Counted from the stretch's first letter, positions 1-9,865 are shown. The stretch is 64,000 nt of DNA from Candidatus Zixiibacteriota bacterium (GCA_019038695.1 JAHOYZ010000012.1:1-64000), one strand, 5' to 3'. The notes: generated from the letters alone by a model not told the origin. Translations and numbers: made by a program.

Positions 1-128
1 AAAGCAGCATGAATAATATGGATACACACTTTTACACACAACTCTTGACATTACCCCTAGCGTGAGTAGCTCGGATTTCAATGCCACCCGTCCGAATTAT
101 CTAAGGACACAGAATAGTCACAAATGAG

Positions 129-161
129 AACAGCCACTCCTCGTGATGAGAAGTGGCTGTT
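129..161 (-). terminator. stem-loop terminator after dockerin gene
   Basis: The arms at 129-142 and 148-161 are complementary except for one mismatch and enclose a 5-base loop (GTGAT). The hairpin lies 33 bp past the stop codon of the minus-strand dockerin gene. A near-identical hairpin follows the other dockerin gene at 53.2 kb, where the arms are perfect and a T-run follows. This copy lacks a clean T-run, so it may be a weaker or decayed terminator. Confidence 0.6.
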
Positions 162-193
162 CCAATCTACTCTATTCTATCTGTCCGCAGTTC

Positions 194-3100
194 CTAAGGA
201 CACGCCACCGGTGGTGGACCACCAGTGAACAGATATGCCACCAAGTAAGTCAGGTCAGCTATATTGATCTCGCCATCGCCGTTTACGTCAGCTTCTTCCA
301 GGCACGGAGGAGGTGGACCACCAGTGAACAGGTAGGCCACAAGGTAGGTCAGATCAGCAATATTGACTTCGCCGTCATCATCGACATTGCCGCGAAGACC
401 CTCACAGCAATCGTCACCACCACTGAATTGAGGTGTCTCGGGAACTTCGTTGGCTTCGACCGAATCAACAGCCTCATTGTGCGCTTCTTCCCATGTTGCA
501 CCGCTCTTCAAAGCCTCAATGAAGGGGTACTCGTACTCACCATGAGCATCGGCACCTTCTTCACCGTTGCCGTAAGAATACTCACCCGCCTCGCACGCGG
601 TCGCGTGTTCACCGACGCAGGCTGCCAGGTCATCAATGAAGCTACCACTGAAGCATTGATCCATCTCTGCCCGGCAGTTGTCCTTGGTCAAGCCCGTGCC
701 GGGAGTAGCGATGAGATCGCTAATAAGGTCCGCCAACTCATCGTCTACAAGCGATCCGCCTACACCGAGTGATATAATGTCATCGACACCAATCATGCTG
801 ATACCACCGGTTCCATCAAGATCAGGGGCTGTCCAGTCATCGTCCAGTTTATCAATGTAGCCGTCGCCGTTGGTATCGGTTCCGACCAGTTCGTCCTCTT
901 CGAAGATACCGTCGCCGTCGGCGTCATGATAAACGGTGGGCGGAGGTCCGTACCAGAATTGGAGATCGCCGAGGGTGTCTCCGTTGACATCAAGTGTTCC
1001 CTGTCCGCGGCCATCAAATCTCAGATCATTTTCGCTGATCCGATTGGCTTCATCGCCGCCAGGTGGGTCGACCTGACCGCCACACCAGCCCTGACCACCA
1101 CCACCTTCGGGCTCTTCCCCAACGGGAACTTGGTGCGCTGCAGTGTGATTGCCGCCGCCGTGGGACGAGCTGTGGAACTGGAACTCAGTATCCGAACAAC
1201 CACTGGCGATCATCTGCTGTTTGATGTATTCGAAGGCCTTTTGGACATTGTCTTCAGTGGCAGGAAAGGCCCCACCGCTGGTGAAGTTGCCTGCTCCGTC
1301 GGTGGTGCCGGCTGGAGCGTCGAAGTCTTCCAGACAAGCCGCCGGACCCAGCACAATGATGTTGTCCGGATCGACGTCGGCATAGTTCTTTTTGTAATCG
1401 TACTTCTGGTTGATGTCATTCACAAAATCATCGTCGCAGTAGCCGGTCACAAGAATCGCGAACTTACACGGATCAATCACTCTGTCACCGGTCCTCGGCG
1501 GTGGCAGAGGATTACGGGATGGAGCAGACGGTGACGGCGGTATGGCGACGCCCCGAATGGATACATCGTCAACTGTAATATTGGCGATTAACTCATCTTT
1601 AGTCATTTTTCCCACTTTAGGGAAGATTTCGGAGGTATAGTAACCACTGATTGTAATTGCCGTTCCCTGGGAGATGCCGGAGAGATCCCCATCAGGGTCG
1701 TTAAGCAAGACATGGTGATTCCAGAACTTGCCCGCTCTGGAATTAGCCTTTCTTATACTAGTCCAGAGTTCAACCTGCTGTTTTTTAATTATCAGGACAC
1801 CGGGTAGCGCCGTCGCATAGCCCGCTCGTTCCTTCATAATCAGCGAAGCGTTCAATTTGGGGATAAAGAGCGTATCGATAATATGCACAAATGTTTCGAT
1901 CGTGTCCGGAGACGAAGGCGCATTCGAGTTGATAATCAGGCGACCAGTCAGATCTACTTCGGTGCCGGGACTGTTGACGATGCCACCCTGGTTGAAACTG
2001 ACGGTTACGGTGTCGGCATTGCCAAGTCCCGCCGGCACTACACCTGAATATGGACCTACACCCAGCCATCCGGCCGGTCCGGTGTCTTCCACGATGGATA
2101 TGCTGTAGTTGAGGGTCGCGTTACCGGTGTTCTCGATTATCAATGATGTGTCGAACTGGACTCCGTGCTGAACCCACAGCCAACCGAATTCAACCGGATG
2201 GGGCACAACAATCGGCGTTTCAACCGGTTCCACACAAGCCAGACGGAACCACTCGACATCGGCTTCAGTGAAATTCCCTTCCTGGAAAGGAAGACCTGGA
2301 GGGCCGGTTCGATCATCACTTTTCCATCCCGGATTGGGCCATAGACCATTGGTATATGCGCCGGGACTCTGATCAAGGATGTACTGGACATCAAGGTACC
2401 AGTCACCAGCATAACTCGCTGACGGATCAATGATGGGAACCCCGCTGAAATTGCCTACGAAATCGGTACCGAACTTGGTCATCGACGGCCAGTTTTCAGA
2501 GGCGCACGGTCCGCCCACTCCACCAACTGAATCACATCCGGGAGTATAAGTGTAGGTCAGATTGCGAGCGAGGTCCCAGGTGAGTCCGTAGTTATCGGAC
2601 ACACAGACAAATAGATCACCGTTGGCGGCGCCATCGGGATAGCCGGGGCTACCCACAGCGGCGCAGTCATCGGTAAGACCATTGGGAACATCGTTAAACT
2701 GGACAAAGAGGCAATACAGTCTGCCATCGCACTCTGATATTGTCATCTTAGAGGCGTTTAGCATCCAGTAACCACCGTTACACATAGGCTGGTTCCAGAG
2801 GAACAGATGGACTGAGCGAATGAACGGATTGTCTTCGGACCAGTGAAATATCCGGCCACTGAGTTTGTACGGTGGACCGGTATTGTCCCACTCGCGCGAA
2901 CCCCAGGCAACGTGAAAATCATTCTTCGAATCGATGAATGCTGAGAGATCAGTATATGGCCGATATGGCCGGCTGCCGTTATAGTTCTTCGTGATGTTCT
3001 GTCGAGGATTCCAGTTGTCACCATTGTTATATGTAATTTGATAGTAAACATCGTTATCGACCAGTGGGTGCGATCCACCCAAGCCGGAACAGGTATCGCC

Positions 3101-4021
3101 ACCGTTACAGGGATCGGTAATATCATGCTTTTGCGCAATCCAGGTTATGGCGACTTTACCGTAGTCATCGGCGGCAATGTCGTGTCCCACAACGTAGACA
3201 GTATCCACACAATACGGGGGATTGTCCCAGGTCGCAGTTGGGCTGCCAACGGAACCTAGCAGGCGGTAATAGACCAGAGCCGCCGGATCGCCCGGTTCTG
3301 GTTCCCCTTCAAGGGCGATAACATGTAGGAAAGTATCGGCTGAAGGACCTTCCACGAGGCGGAATTTGGGCCAGCAAGCACCGTCCTCAGGGGGAGGAGG
3401 AGGAGTGACTGCACAGTAGTTGGCCAGCGCATTGGGAATCGAATCCTGGTAGGCGAAAAATCCGACGCCGGGCGCCCAATCACGGAAGAAAGTACTGTTG
3501 AAGTCACCACCGGTAGGCTTCAGATGTCCGCCCAACAATGCCTGGTTCTCAACTGTGATGTCAATGCCAACATAACCTCCATACAAATCATGAGGGGGGT
3601 GAACATCGATTCCCCCTGCGAAAACCAGGTTTCCTGCACCAGCATCCCACGCCTCATATCGGTACGTCCGGTGCGACAAGCACGAAGGATCACCTCCGGG
3701 CGTATAAGTCCATGTAAATTGCATCAACAATTGAGATGGATCTGAAGGCGTTATGCCGTAGTCGATCATCCGTCCCATCGAGCCGATCTGCTGCTGATCC
3801 CACCAGGTTGTTCCGATCTTTAATCCCACGCCACGGCTGGAACCGCCAGATGAACCCAGCGCCTGATCACCTGCTTCGGCGGGGAAAGCGTATTGTTGAG
3901 AGTTGATGACCTTAGAGTCTACAACTCTGTCGTCATCCCGAACATCCCCGGCTACTACTGCGGTCACGATCAGACCGCAAAGCAACGCTGCCATAAGATA
4001 CATTTTAGCGAGTGACTTCAT
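194..4021 (-). CDS. secreted dockerin protein with BNR-like repeats and caspase-fold (clan CD) peptidase domain
   Basis: The start at 4021 opens a clear signal peptide (MKSLAKMYLMAALL...) and has AAGGAAG just upstream; a longer frame to 4057 would only add residues before the signal. The N-terminal half has Asp-box/BNR-like pieces such as 'SDNYGLTWD' and 'YNNGDNWNP', as in exported sialidase-like propellers. A BACON-like Ig domain follows ('IENTGNATLNYSI'). Near residue 890 a caspase/C13-like fold begins ('FAILVTGYCDDDF'), with a His motif 'FHSSSHGGG' and a Cys motif 'EMDQCFSGSF' about 170 residues later, which form a plausible His-Cys dyad of clan CD peptidases. The C-terminus has two dockerin-type calcium repeats ('NVDDDGEVNIADLTYLV' and 'DVNGDGEINIADLTYLV') and ends in ACP. 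Likely an exported, dockerin-anchored protease. The substrate is unknown, and peptidase activity is inferred from motifs only. Confidence 0.85.
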   Translation of the reverse strand: MKSLAKMYLMAALLCGLIVTAVVAGDVRDDDRVVDSKVINSQQYAFPAEAGDQALGSSGGSSRGVGLKIGTTWWDQQQIGSMGRMIDYGITPSDPSQLLMQFTWTYTPGGDPSCLSHRTYRYEAWDAGAGNLVFAGGIDVHPPHDLYGGYVGIDITVENQALLGGHLKPTGGDFNSTFFRDWAPGVGFFAYQDSIPNALANYCAVTPPPPPEDGACWPKFRLVEGPSADTFLHVIALEGEPEPGDPAALVYYRLLGSVGSPTATWDNPPYCVDTVYVVGHDIAADDYGKVAITWIAQKHDITDPCNGGDTCSGLGGSHPLVDNDVYYQITYNNGDNWNPRQNITKNYNGSRPYRPYTDLSAFIDSKNDFHVAWGSREWDNTGPPYKLSGRIFHWSEDNPFIRSVHLFLWNQPMCNGGYWMLNASKMTISECDGRLYCLFVQFNDVPNGLTDDCAAVGSPGYPDGAANGDLFVCVSDNYGLTWDLARNLTYTYTPGCDSVGGVGGPCASENWPSMTKFGTDFVGNFSGVPIIDPSASYAGDWYLDVQYILDQSPGAYTNGLWPNPGWKSDDRTGPPGLPFQEGNFTEADVEWFRLACVEPVETPIVVPHPVEFGWLWVQHGVQFDTSLIIENTGNATLNYSISIVEDTGPAGWLGVGPYSGVVPAGLGNADTVTVSFNQGGIVNSPGTEVDLTGRLIINSNAPSSPDTIETFVHIIDTLFIPKLNASLIMKERAGYATALPGVLIIKKQQVELWTSIRKANSRAGKFWNHHVLLNDPDGDLSGISQGTAITISGYYTSEIFPKVGKMTKDELIANITVDDVSIRGVAIPPSPSAPSRNPLPPPRTGDRVIDPCKFAILVTGYCDDDFVNDINQKYDYKKNYADVDPDNIIVLGPAACLEDFDAPAGTTDGAGNFTSGGAFPATEDNVQKAFEYIKQQMIASGCSDTEFQFHSSSHGGGNHTAAHQVPVGEEPEGGGGQGWCGGQVDPPGGDEANRISENDLRFDGRGQGTLDVNGDTLGDLQFWYGPPPTVYHDADGDGIFEEDELVGTDTNGDGYIDKLDDDWTAPDLDGTGGISMIGVDDIISLGVGGSLVDDELADLISDLIATPGTGLTKDNCRAEMDQCFSGSFIDDLAACVGEHATACEAGEYSYGNGEEGADAHGEYEYPFIEALKSGATWEEAHNEAVDSVEANEVPETPQFSGGDDCCEGLRGNVDDDGEVNIADLTYLVAYLFTGGPPPPCLEEADVNGDGEINIADLTYLVAYLFTGGPPPVACP

Positions 4022-4348
4022 AGTGTTCTTCCTTGTCCATGCGTATATTCGGTTCAATTACTGTCGATTTCATGATTGATCGTCGCAGAGGGGAGTCCAC
4101 TGCGCCCCATGTCAGAAGAACCGAGCGCGAGATCAAGTATGGTACCTCTTTTGGCAAACTGTAGCATCTGAGAAACAATTCATCGATGGGCGCAAACAGA
4201 AGTAACAATAGCAGACTCCTACCTTAATTTAAGTCTGCATCCATGGCATTATTATAGCGCTTGAAGTGTGAAATGTCAAGTGCCGGAATTGGATTGTTCG
4301 CTGACAGTTGGGCAGTGACCCAACCGAGGTTAGCAGGCTTCGTGAGCG
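4022..4348. other. gene-poor stretch
   Basis: This is the upstream region of the minus-strand dockerin gene, running to the stop of a small minus-strand frame. It contains the AAGGAAG ribosome-binding site next to 4021. I see no further gene, RNA or convincing promoter. A 67-codon frame on the minus strand here has no ribosome-binding site and no recognisable content. Confidence 0.4.
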
Positions 4349-4558
4349 TTACCCGTTGCGATAACCCTTCCTCTGGTTGGTTCGATGGTGGCGACCGGCA
4401 TTGATGAAACTGTCAAAGTCGACCGCCAATATCTTTTGATGTATTCGTTTGGCTACATACTGACAACTTCGTTCAAAATGCATTCGATACACATCCTTGA
4501 CCTCGAACATACAGATTGCTGCCATGTGACTGTCGAAATTCAACTCTCGATAAAACAT
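4349..4558 (-). CDS. small hypothetical protein (69 aa)
   Basis: The case rests on the start: an AAAGGAG Shine-Dalgarno sequence sits 7 bases before the ATG at 4558, one of the best in this region. The 69-residue product begins MFYRELNFDSHMAAICMFEV, has no signal peptide or membrane segment, and ends in a basic tail (RHHRTNQRKGYRNG). I do not recognise the family. It could be a genuine small cytosolic protein or a chance frame with a good ribosome-binding site. It stands alone between the dockerin gene and the oppositely transcribed gene at 4724. Confidence 0.4.
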   Translation of the reverse strand: MFYRELNFDSHMAAICMFEVKDVYRMHFERSCQYVAKRIHQKILAVDFDSFINAGRHHRTNQRKGYRNG

Positions 4559-4659
4559 TAGGTGTCTCCTTTGTGGGTCGTTGAAAACTCTAGGATACAC
4601 CTTTTGTTTTTACACACTTCCAAAGATATTACGAGGTTCGAAACATGGAACAAATGGTC

Positions 4660-4688
4660 TTGACTCAGCCTCTTGTACCGACTACTTT
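4660..4688 (+). promoter_or_regulatory. sigma-70-like promoter for the gene at 4724
   Basis: TTGACT at 4660-4665 and TACTTT at 4683-4688 are separated by 17 bases. The expected transcription start near 4695 would leave a leader of about 30 bases before the GTG at 4724. It also lies downstream of the ATG at 4673, so it argues against that longer reading of the gene. Confidence 0.45.
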
Positions 4689-4723
4689 TATCAAAACAGA
4701 TACCATATTCAGGGAGTAATGAC

Positions 4724-5668
4724 GTGACACAAATTCGTTACAGACAGATGGCAAGTTATATTGTGATTCTCTTTGGCATCTTCGCATTGACTTACCCTCT
4801 GTCCGCTGAACAAGCAGCTGTTGATCAGGATAAACCACTAACCCTCACTGAGGAGCCAGACGCTTTAAGCGGGACTATCATTCATGCAGATCTTCTTATT
4901 AGCAACTTCGAAGATCACCAAGCTGAGTTGTACATTAACGATATTCCAGTCGCAAGAGTTGGTGGCAAGTTGCAGTCTTGGGCATCGGTGCCTGTTCCGG
5001 AATTCTTGCTGGATGGAACCAACACTCTCTCCGTGGTCATTGGAATTGGTGCAACACCCGCAACTGCCAAGGCTGGACCAAGTGATGGTAAATGTAACCC
5101 ACAGATGGAAGTGTTGGCCCGAATTGTGAGAATGAAGGATGGTGAAATGGCCGAACCGGGCTCCGGAGAAATGCTTGCAGAAATAAAGTGGACCGGTGAG
5201 AAAGCAGAACCTATGCCAACGGCTGTCTCCGCTGAAGTAGATTTGGGGAAGCAATTCGGAGCTTGGGCGTGGCAATCAGCTGATGTTCTCACACTTGACT
5301 CGACAACCTGTGAATCGGCTGCTCAGTTTATTTCAGGATTGAGTGCTGCGTATACCGGTGGTCAAGCTGACCCGATTATCAAGGTGGCTCAACCCAAGCA
5401 TTCGGAAGTAGGCCGCGCCTATCCCGAATTTGGGGATATCTCTTTTGACGATATGTTCAGGGAACAGATGGAGATGACAGCCGAAGAGCCTAATTGGAAA
5501 CCATTCGTTCTGCCACGGGATGAGTATGATCTTCGTCTGGTCGCAGATGGTCGTCTTATCGAAGCAATCGCAAAGAACTGGAGACCAATAATCCGAATGG
5601 AAGACGGTGACTATGCCTATCCGATGCTTATCGGTAAGATCAAAGGCGAATGGCAGATAATGCGGTGA
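4724..5668 (+). CDS. exported hypothetical protein (314 aa)
   Basis: I chose the GTG at 4724 because a GGGAG ribosome-binding site lies 7 bases upstream and the predicted promoter starts transcription after the alternative ATG at 4673. From this start the protein has a short basic N-terminus and a hydrophobic signal segment (MASYIVILFGIFALTYPL) ending near SAEQ. The mature part is acidic, with a beta-rich first half ('ADLLISNFEDHQAELYINDIP') and a C-terminal half ending 'YAYPMLIGKIKGEWQIMR', which looks like a small lumenal or periplasmic fold. I recognise no family. The next three genes run the same way after a 130-bp gap and may or may not be co-transcribed. Confidence 0.7.
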   Translation: MTQIRYRQMASYIVILFGIFALTYPLSAEQAAVDQDKPLTLTEEPDALSGTIIHADLLISNFEDHQAELYINDIPVARVGGKLQSWASVPVPEFLLDGTNTLSVVIGIGATPATAKAGPSDGKCNPQMEVLARIVRMKDGEMAEPGSGEMLAEIKWTGEKAEPMPTAVSAEVDLGKQFGAWAWQSADVLTLDSTTCESAAQFISGLSAAYTGGQADPIIKVAQPKHSEVGRAYPEFGDISFDDMFREQMEMTAEEPNWKPFVLPRDEYDLRLVADGRLIEAIAKNWRPIIRMEDGDYAYPMLIGKIKGEWQIMR

Positions 5669-5797
5669 TCTTCATGTGGTGTCAACGTTGTAGCTCTGCG
5701 GTTCAGTTAGGGCGGGAGTATACTAAGTCTGAGTCGGAATGAAGGACGCTTTTGAGACTCTCGTTCCTAAAACATACGACCCCTTGGAAGAAAAGTG

Positions 5798-6664
5798 ATG
5801 TCTGATCTGAAGTTCACGGTGTCAACAGACACCAAGCACGAGATAGAGTTGGACTCGACGTTGGAAAGCGCCATGTGGTGCAGAGGTACTGCTGTCGTGG
5901 GCCAACCTGTGAAATTCGAAGTAATCACTTCTTTTGTCGGAAATGGTGCTAAGATCAAGATCACCGGCATGACTAATAATGGTACGAAGCTCGGCAAGAT
6001 CAGCGATAAAATCTCAAACAATGTGTTTGTCGGCGAGTTCGATGTTCCGGAAAATATAGAACTGGACGACGAAGCCTATTTCGAGGTGAAGCTCCCTGAG
6101 AACGACCTCTCGGGCGAATCGAATAAGATACCATGTGTCGCTCCCGCAGTAATCTCGAACATGCGATGGAGTGCTAGTGAAGCGAGACGCGGCGATGTTC
6201 TGACACTTTCGGCCGATGTCAAAAATGTCCACTCACAGACCGAAGTATTGATCACTATATACGAATACGACGAAGACGGCGCTCACGACAAGGTCACTGA
6301 CTTTCCTGGGATTGTGCGGAGCAGCAGAGTTGAAGTGAAATGGGAGTATGAGTACTTCGAGGACGTTAACGAAGTACCGACTGAGGAAGAGCTTCAAAGA
6401 TATGGTCGGAGCTACAATCCTCCGAGGTATTTCTTTACGATCAAGGTGAATGACATCGAGTACGGTAGAGAGCAGGAGTCCGGATTGCTCGCTTTCAAAG
6501 ACTGGATCGAAATCAAAGTTCTCAACTATACAGGTAATGAGAATTACGTCCTCCATCTCGCAGACGGAAGTGAGCGAAGGGGATCATTCGGTGAAGATGG
6601 CACTGCGCGAGAAGAAGATGTTCCTCCCGGGAGATGCTCCATCGAAATTGAAAGAGAGAACTAA
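5798..6664 (+). CDS. beta-rich hypothetical protein with VgrG/PAAR-like C-terminal tail
   Basis: The ATG at 5798 is preferred to the GTG at 5795 because GGAAG lies 7 bases before it. The protein has no signal peptide and is built of beta-rich segments, including Ig-like pieces such as 'ARRGDVLTLSADVKN'. The C-terminus reads LHLADGSERRGSFGEDG, then a 'DVPPGRCSIEI' ending. That resembles the short end module (LxLxDGxxxxGxLDxxGxAxxxxVPPGxC) often found at the tail of type VI spike-associated proteins and their cargo. It is the first gene of a set with the metallophosphoesterase (24 bp downstream) and the pentapeptide-repeat lipoprotein. No secretion-apparatus genes are in view, so a link to an injection system is inference only. 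Confidence 0.6.
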   Translation: MSDLKFTVSTDTKHEIELDSTLESAMWCRGTAVVGQPVKFEVITSFVGNGAKIKITGMTNNGTKLGKISDKISNNVFVGEFDVPENIELDDEAYFEVKLPENDLSGESNKIPCVAPAVISNMRWSASEARRGDVLTLSADVKNVHSQTEVLITIYEYDEDGAHDKVTDFPGIVRSSRVEVKWEYEYFEDVNEVPTEEELQRYGRSYNPPRYFFTIKVNDIEYGREQESGLLAFKDWIEIKVLNYTGNENYVLHLADGSERRGSFGEDGTAREEDVPPGRCSIEIEREN

Positions 6665-6688
6665 TTCGATGAGAACGGTGTCCACAGT

Positions 6689-9600
6689 ATGACTCTGCAG
6701 GGTACAACTGGCAGACAGCACGATGTAATCTTTACCATTCCGGCCATGATAATCTATCCTTCACTACTTACACCGGAAGTAATAGTGGGAACGCAGAGTT
6801 CAAGCGACATAGAGCTACTGCTGCTTTTGCGTGACGGCTTTGAATTGTCTCAAGACAATATCGATTATCAGGTGAAGATCACCAATGGGCTCGACCCCGC
6901 TAAGAATTTCTCCCTTGATCCTCTTTCACAACTGGACGGTTCGGTTGAAATATCCTTCCACAGTATACCTTTGGACGAAAATGTTCTGGCCACAGATGCA
7001 AGATTCAAGGGTATACTCGACAGTCAGTCACTACAGATGTTTAGAGATTCCGAATGGACTCAGCTCTTCAAAATATCCATAAGGAATACGCGACTTCTAT
7101 CCGATGGTGTCAACAATCTGTTTTGGCTTTATCCTCATGACCAGAAATGGTATGAAATATCCCCCGGAAGTGCTCCTGCTACCGGATCGGGTGTCCCGAC
7201 TCATACGCTGAATCGCGTCGAGTCGGGGCGTATCATATCTAACGAAATCCAGGATGAGCAGATCAGGCACGTACTCAGGAATTTGAATGGACCCAATATC
7301 GCCGAGAGAGGCGAATATTGTTTTCGAGTGACTGAAGATGATATAGATCACACCGAAGTAGATTTGATGAATCCGATTCAGGCATATCATCCTGTGATCT
7401 TTTATGAGCAAGCTCTGGAATATCTGAACATTGGGCACATAACAGACCTACACCTTGCCGCAAGACAGAGCGTACTGTCGAGATGTGAGGCGAGGGTGAT
7501 TGAATATCCATTCGAGAACGCCATACCACCGTCCTCCGAGAGTACACCTCCATCATCGGAGGAACCTTCCGAAACTCAGTCTGAAGCAGCAGAGTCTCCT
7601 CCTCCTGCTCCTGCCCATGACATATATATTGTTCAAAGTGGTGACTGGCTCTCCAAGATAGCATCGCGATATGGTATGACCTGGCAGGAACTGTGGCACT
7701 ACGACGGCGGAACCGGTATTCCGAACTCGAAGCGCCTCAGGAGTGGGGACCCTGACTTGATTTATCCGGGCGAAGAGATTGTCGTACCGCCCTCTTCTCC
7801 ACCGGGACTGGGCGAGGATGTCCCCCGATTGCATGTTTCTCCGGACTCAGTTGCAATCGTAATACATTCGGGTGGTGCCTCAACGGGACCACAGCCGGTA
7901 ACTATAGCAAACATAGGCGGCGGGACTCTGAATTGGAATGCTGTTTCGGCTGATGATTGGGCCAGCATCAGTCCGACATCAGGTGTCACCACACCCGAAA
8001 CGCCCAACTCGGCTTTCGTGGACGTCAATGGCGAGGGAATGGAGCCGGGCACTTACTATTCTGAGATCACCGTCTCATCTGAGGAGGCTTCTAACTCGCC
8101 TCAGCAGATTGGAATAACGCTTATCGTCGCCGAACAAGAGCTTCCACTGGAGGATTCCCCCGGAATAGGCTCGATGCTCGAAGTCTCTACACGCATTATA
8201 AAGACATTGCTGGACAGAATAGGAGGTGATCCCGGAATCCATGCTCTCATGCTGACGGGAGACCTCATAGATTTCGTGAGAATGCTCTATCCTGACAAGA
8301 CGAGCAGGACGGTAAAGCAGATATGGGATCAGGTTGCACTCGATGACTCATATGATTCGCGGTATCAGGATTACGTTGACAATATTGCGCTCTATTCGTT
8401 GATAGTGTACTTCTACAACAGGTACCAGAAGCCCGTATTTGCTGTTACCGGGAATCACGATGCATATGCGCTACCATATGGTATTTCACCCCGAGTAGCC
8501 GGGGTACGTGCTAACCCCGGCATTCCGGCAGATCACAATTTGACGATCTACGAGGCAACACTTGCTTTCGGAGAGACTTATGCGGAAGTCAAGGAGATGT
8601 TTACATTCCATTACGAGAGGCTTCAGTGGTTGTATACAGTGTTTAGTCCTTTCGCAGATTTTGCCGCAGGATTTCCCAGGCAGACTCTTATCGGAGTGTC
8701 GTGGGGAGATGAAGAAGATATTCTCGATTTCCCGGGTATCGATCAGGGATTTGGTCATCTTCCAAGAGCAGATGATCCGGTGACTGATACTCAGCTTGAA
8801 CTGCTGAATCGCGCTATCGAAGATCAGAAAAACATAATCTTCACAAGCCATTTCACGTTCGTTAGTTATCTTGAGAGTATTCCTATGAATACGGCTGAAG
8901 AAGGCGACGTAGAATTCCAATCAGGCTGGGATGCAGACGATCATGATCAGGGAACCTTTGAGACTAACAGGCAGCCTCTCTATGAAGACCATCTTGTTAA
9001 GCGCAAGAGCATTCAAGTTGTATTGACTGGACATTCGCATCGACGGGGCTTCTACACGATAAACCGTGCGGATTACAGCGGCGACGATTCCGTAAAGACG
9101 AGCTACTATGATTTTTCCGATTATCCGGCGCTTCGAGCTACCGGCAGGAGATTAATCCCTGTGGTGATAGTGTCAGATTCTGCCGGGCCACATCCGCGGC
9201 TCAACAAAACCGGCGAGTTCAATGGCGTGGGAAGTGATTTCTCGGCGGGTTCAAAGATTTGCTTCGACTCAACCGGCGACGTCGACAGGATGGAACCTGT
9301 AACAGGCTCTGTGAGCCCGAGAATCGCTGTCGCGATTGACTACTACGACTTACTCGAAAACAATCCGACAGTCGGCCATCATGATCGAGTCATTGAGACA
9401 TTTGAATCCGACAAGTTCCTTATTCGGGACGAGCATCGCGGTTTGATCGATTACCGGTTCAGTGTAGTCATCATGCAGCATATTCGCATTCTGGTGAATC
9501 TGGAAGATATTGTGATCTATGTCTTCGCTGCCGATGGAGAGTGGAAGAAGATTCCATTGCAACCCGAAGGCTTGAACCATTGGATAATACCACGGGGAAG

Positions 9601-9865
9601 AGATGCTCAGACGTTCTTCAATTTTGTTGCCGGCAACAATGAGAGATCGATCTTTATGTCGATTAAATTCAATCAGAGAAATGCTCTTGTATCACATTAT
9701 GATTTTGACAGCAGATGGAATTTCGAGATCCAAATAGACTCAGACACATCTGGTGGTGGGATCTTCGGTACAGACACTCACAAAATTTACACAATTGAAA
9801 GAGATGTGGATCGAGCAGAGATACCCGACTTCGAATGGAGACGGCGATTTGAAAAATACTGTTAG
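6689..9865 (+). CDS. calcineurin-like metallophosphoesterase interrupted by LysM and BACON domains
   Basis: This 1058-residue protein has the metal-binding motifs of calcineurin-like phosphoesterases in order: DxH in 'HITDLHLA' (about residue 253), GD in 'LTGDLID' (about 525), GNHD in 'VTGNHDAYA' (about 588), the His in 'FTSHFTF' (about 718) and GHxH in 'LTGHSHRRG' (about 780). Between the first and second motifs is an insertion of roughly 250 residues. It carries a Pro/Ser/Glu-rich linker, one LysM domain ('IYIVQSGDWLSKIASRYGM', about 312-368) and one BACON/Ig-like domain (about 381-481). The N-terminal 230 residues are beta-rich and unrecognised. There is no signal peptide. LysM suggests peptidoglycan contact and the catalytic motifs suggest hydrolysis of a phosphoester, but the substrate is unknown. 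The following gene overlaps by 17 bp. Confidence 0.85.
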   Translation: MTLQGTTGRQHDVIFTIPAMIIYPSLLTPEVIVGTQSSSDIELLLLLRDGFELSQDNIDYQVKITNGLDPAKNFSLDPLSQLDGSVEISFHSIPLDENVLATDARFKGILDSQSLQMFRDSEWTQLFKISIRNTRLLSDGVNNLFWLYPHDQKWYEISPGSAPATGSGVPTHTLNRVESGRIISNEIQDEQIRHVLRNLNGPNIAERGEYCFRVTEDDIDHTEVDLMNPIQAYHPVIFYEQALEYLNIGHITDLHLAARQSVLSRCEARVIEYPFENAIPPSSESTPPSSEEPSETQSEAAESPPPAPAHDIYIVQSGDWLSKIASRYGMTWQELWHYDGGTGIPNSKRLRSGDPDLIYPGEEIVVPPSSPPGLGEDVPRLHVSPDSVAIVIHSGGASTGPQPVTIANIGGGTLNWNAVSADDWASISPTSGVTTPETPNSAFVDVNGEGMEPGTYYSEITVSSEEASNSPQQIGITLIVAEQELPLEDSPGIGSMLEVSTRIIKTLLDRIGGDPGIHALMLTGDLIDFVRMLYPDKTSRTVKQIWDQVALDDSYDSRYQDYVDNIALYSLIVYFYNRYQKPVFAVTGNHDAYALPYGISPRVAGVRANPGIPADHNLTIYEATLAFGETYAEVKEMFTFHYERLQWLYTVFSPFADFAAGFPRQTLIGVSWGDEEDILDFPGIDQGFGHLPRADDPVTDTQLELLNRAIEDQKNIIFTSHFTFVSYLESIPMNTAEEGDVEFQSGWDADDHDQGTFETNRQPLYEDHLVKRKSIQVVLTGHSHRRGFYTINRADYSGDDSVKTSYYDFSDYPALRATGRRLIPVVIVSDSAGPHPRLNKTGEFNGVGSDFSAGSKICFDSTGDVDRMEPVTGSVSPRIAVAIDYYDLLENNPTVGHHDRVIETFESDKFLIRDEHRGLIDYRFSVVIMQHIRILVNLEDIVIYVFAADGEWKKIPLQPEGLNHWIIPRGRDAQTFFNFVAGNNERSIFMSIKFNQRNALVSHYDFDSRWNFEIQIDSDTSGGGIFGTDTHKIYTIERDVDRAEIPDFEWRRRFEKYC

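Noticed and set aside
926-1534. Long plus-strand open frames across the first dockerin gene (for example 202 codons)
   Set aside because: They run antisense to a well-supported gene with signal peptide and domains, show Arg/Val/Thr-rich composition typical of shadow frames, and lack ribosome-binding sites.
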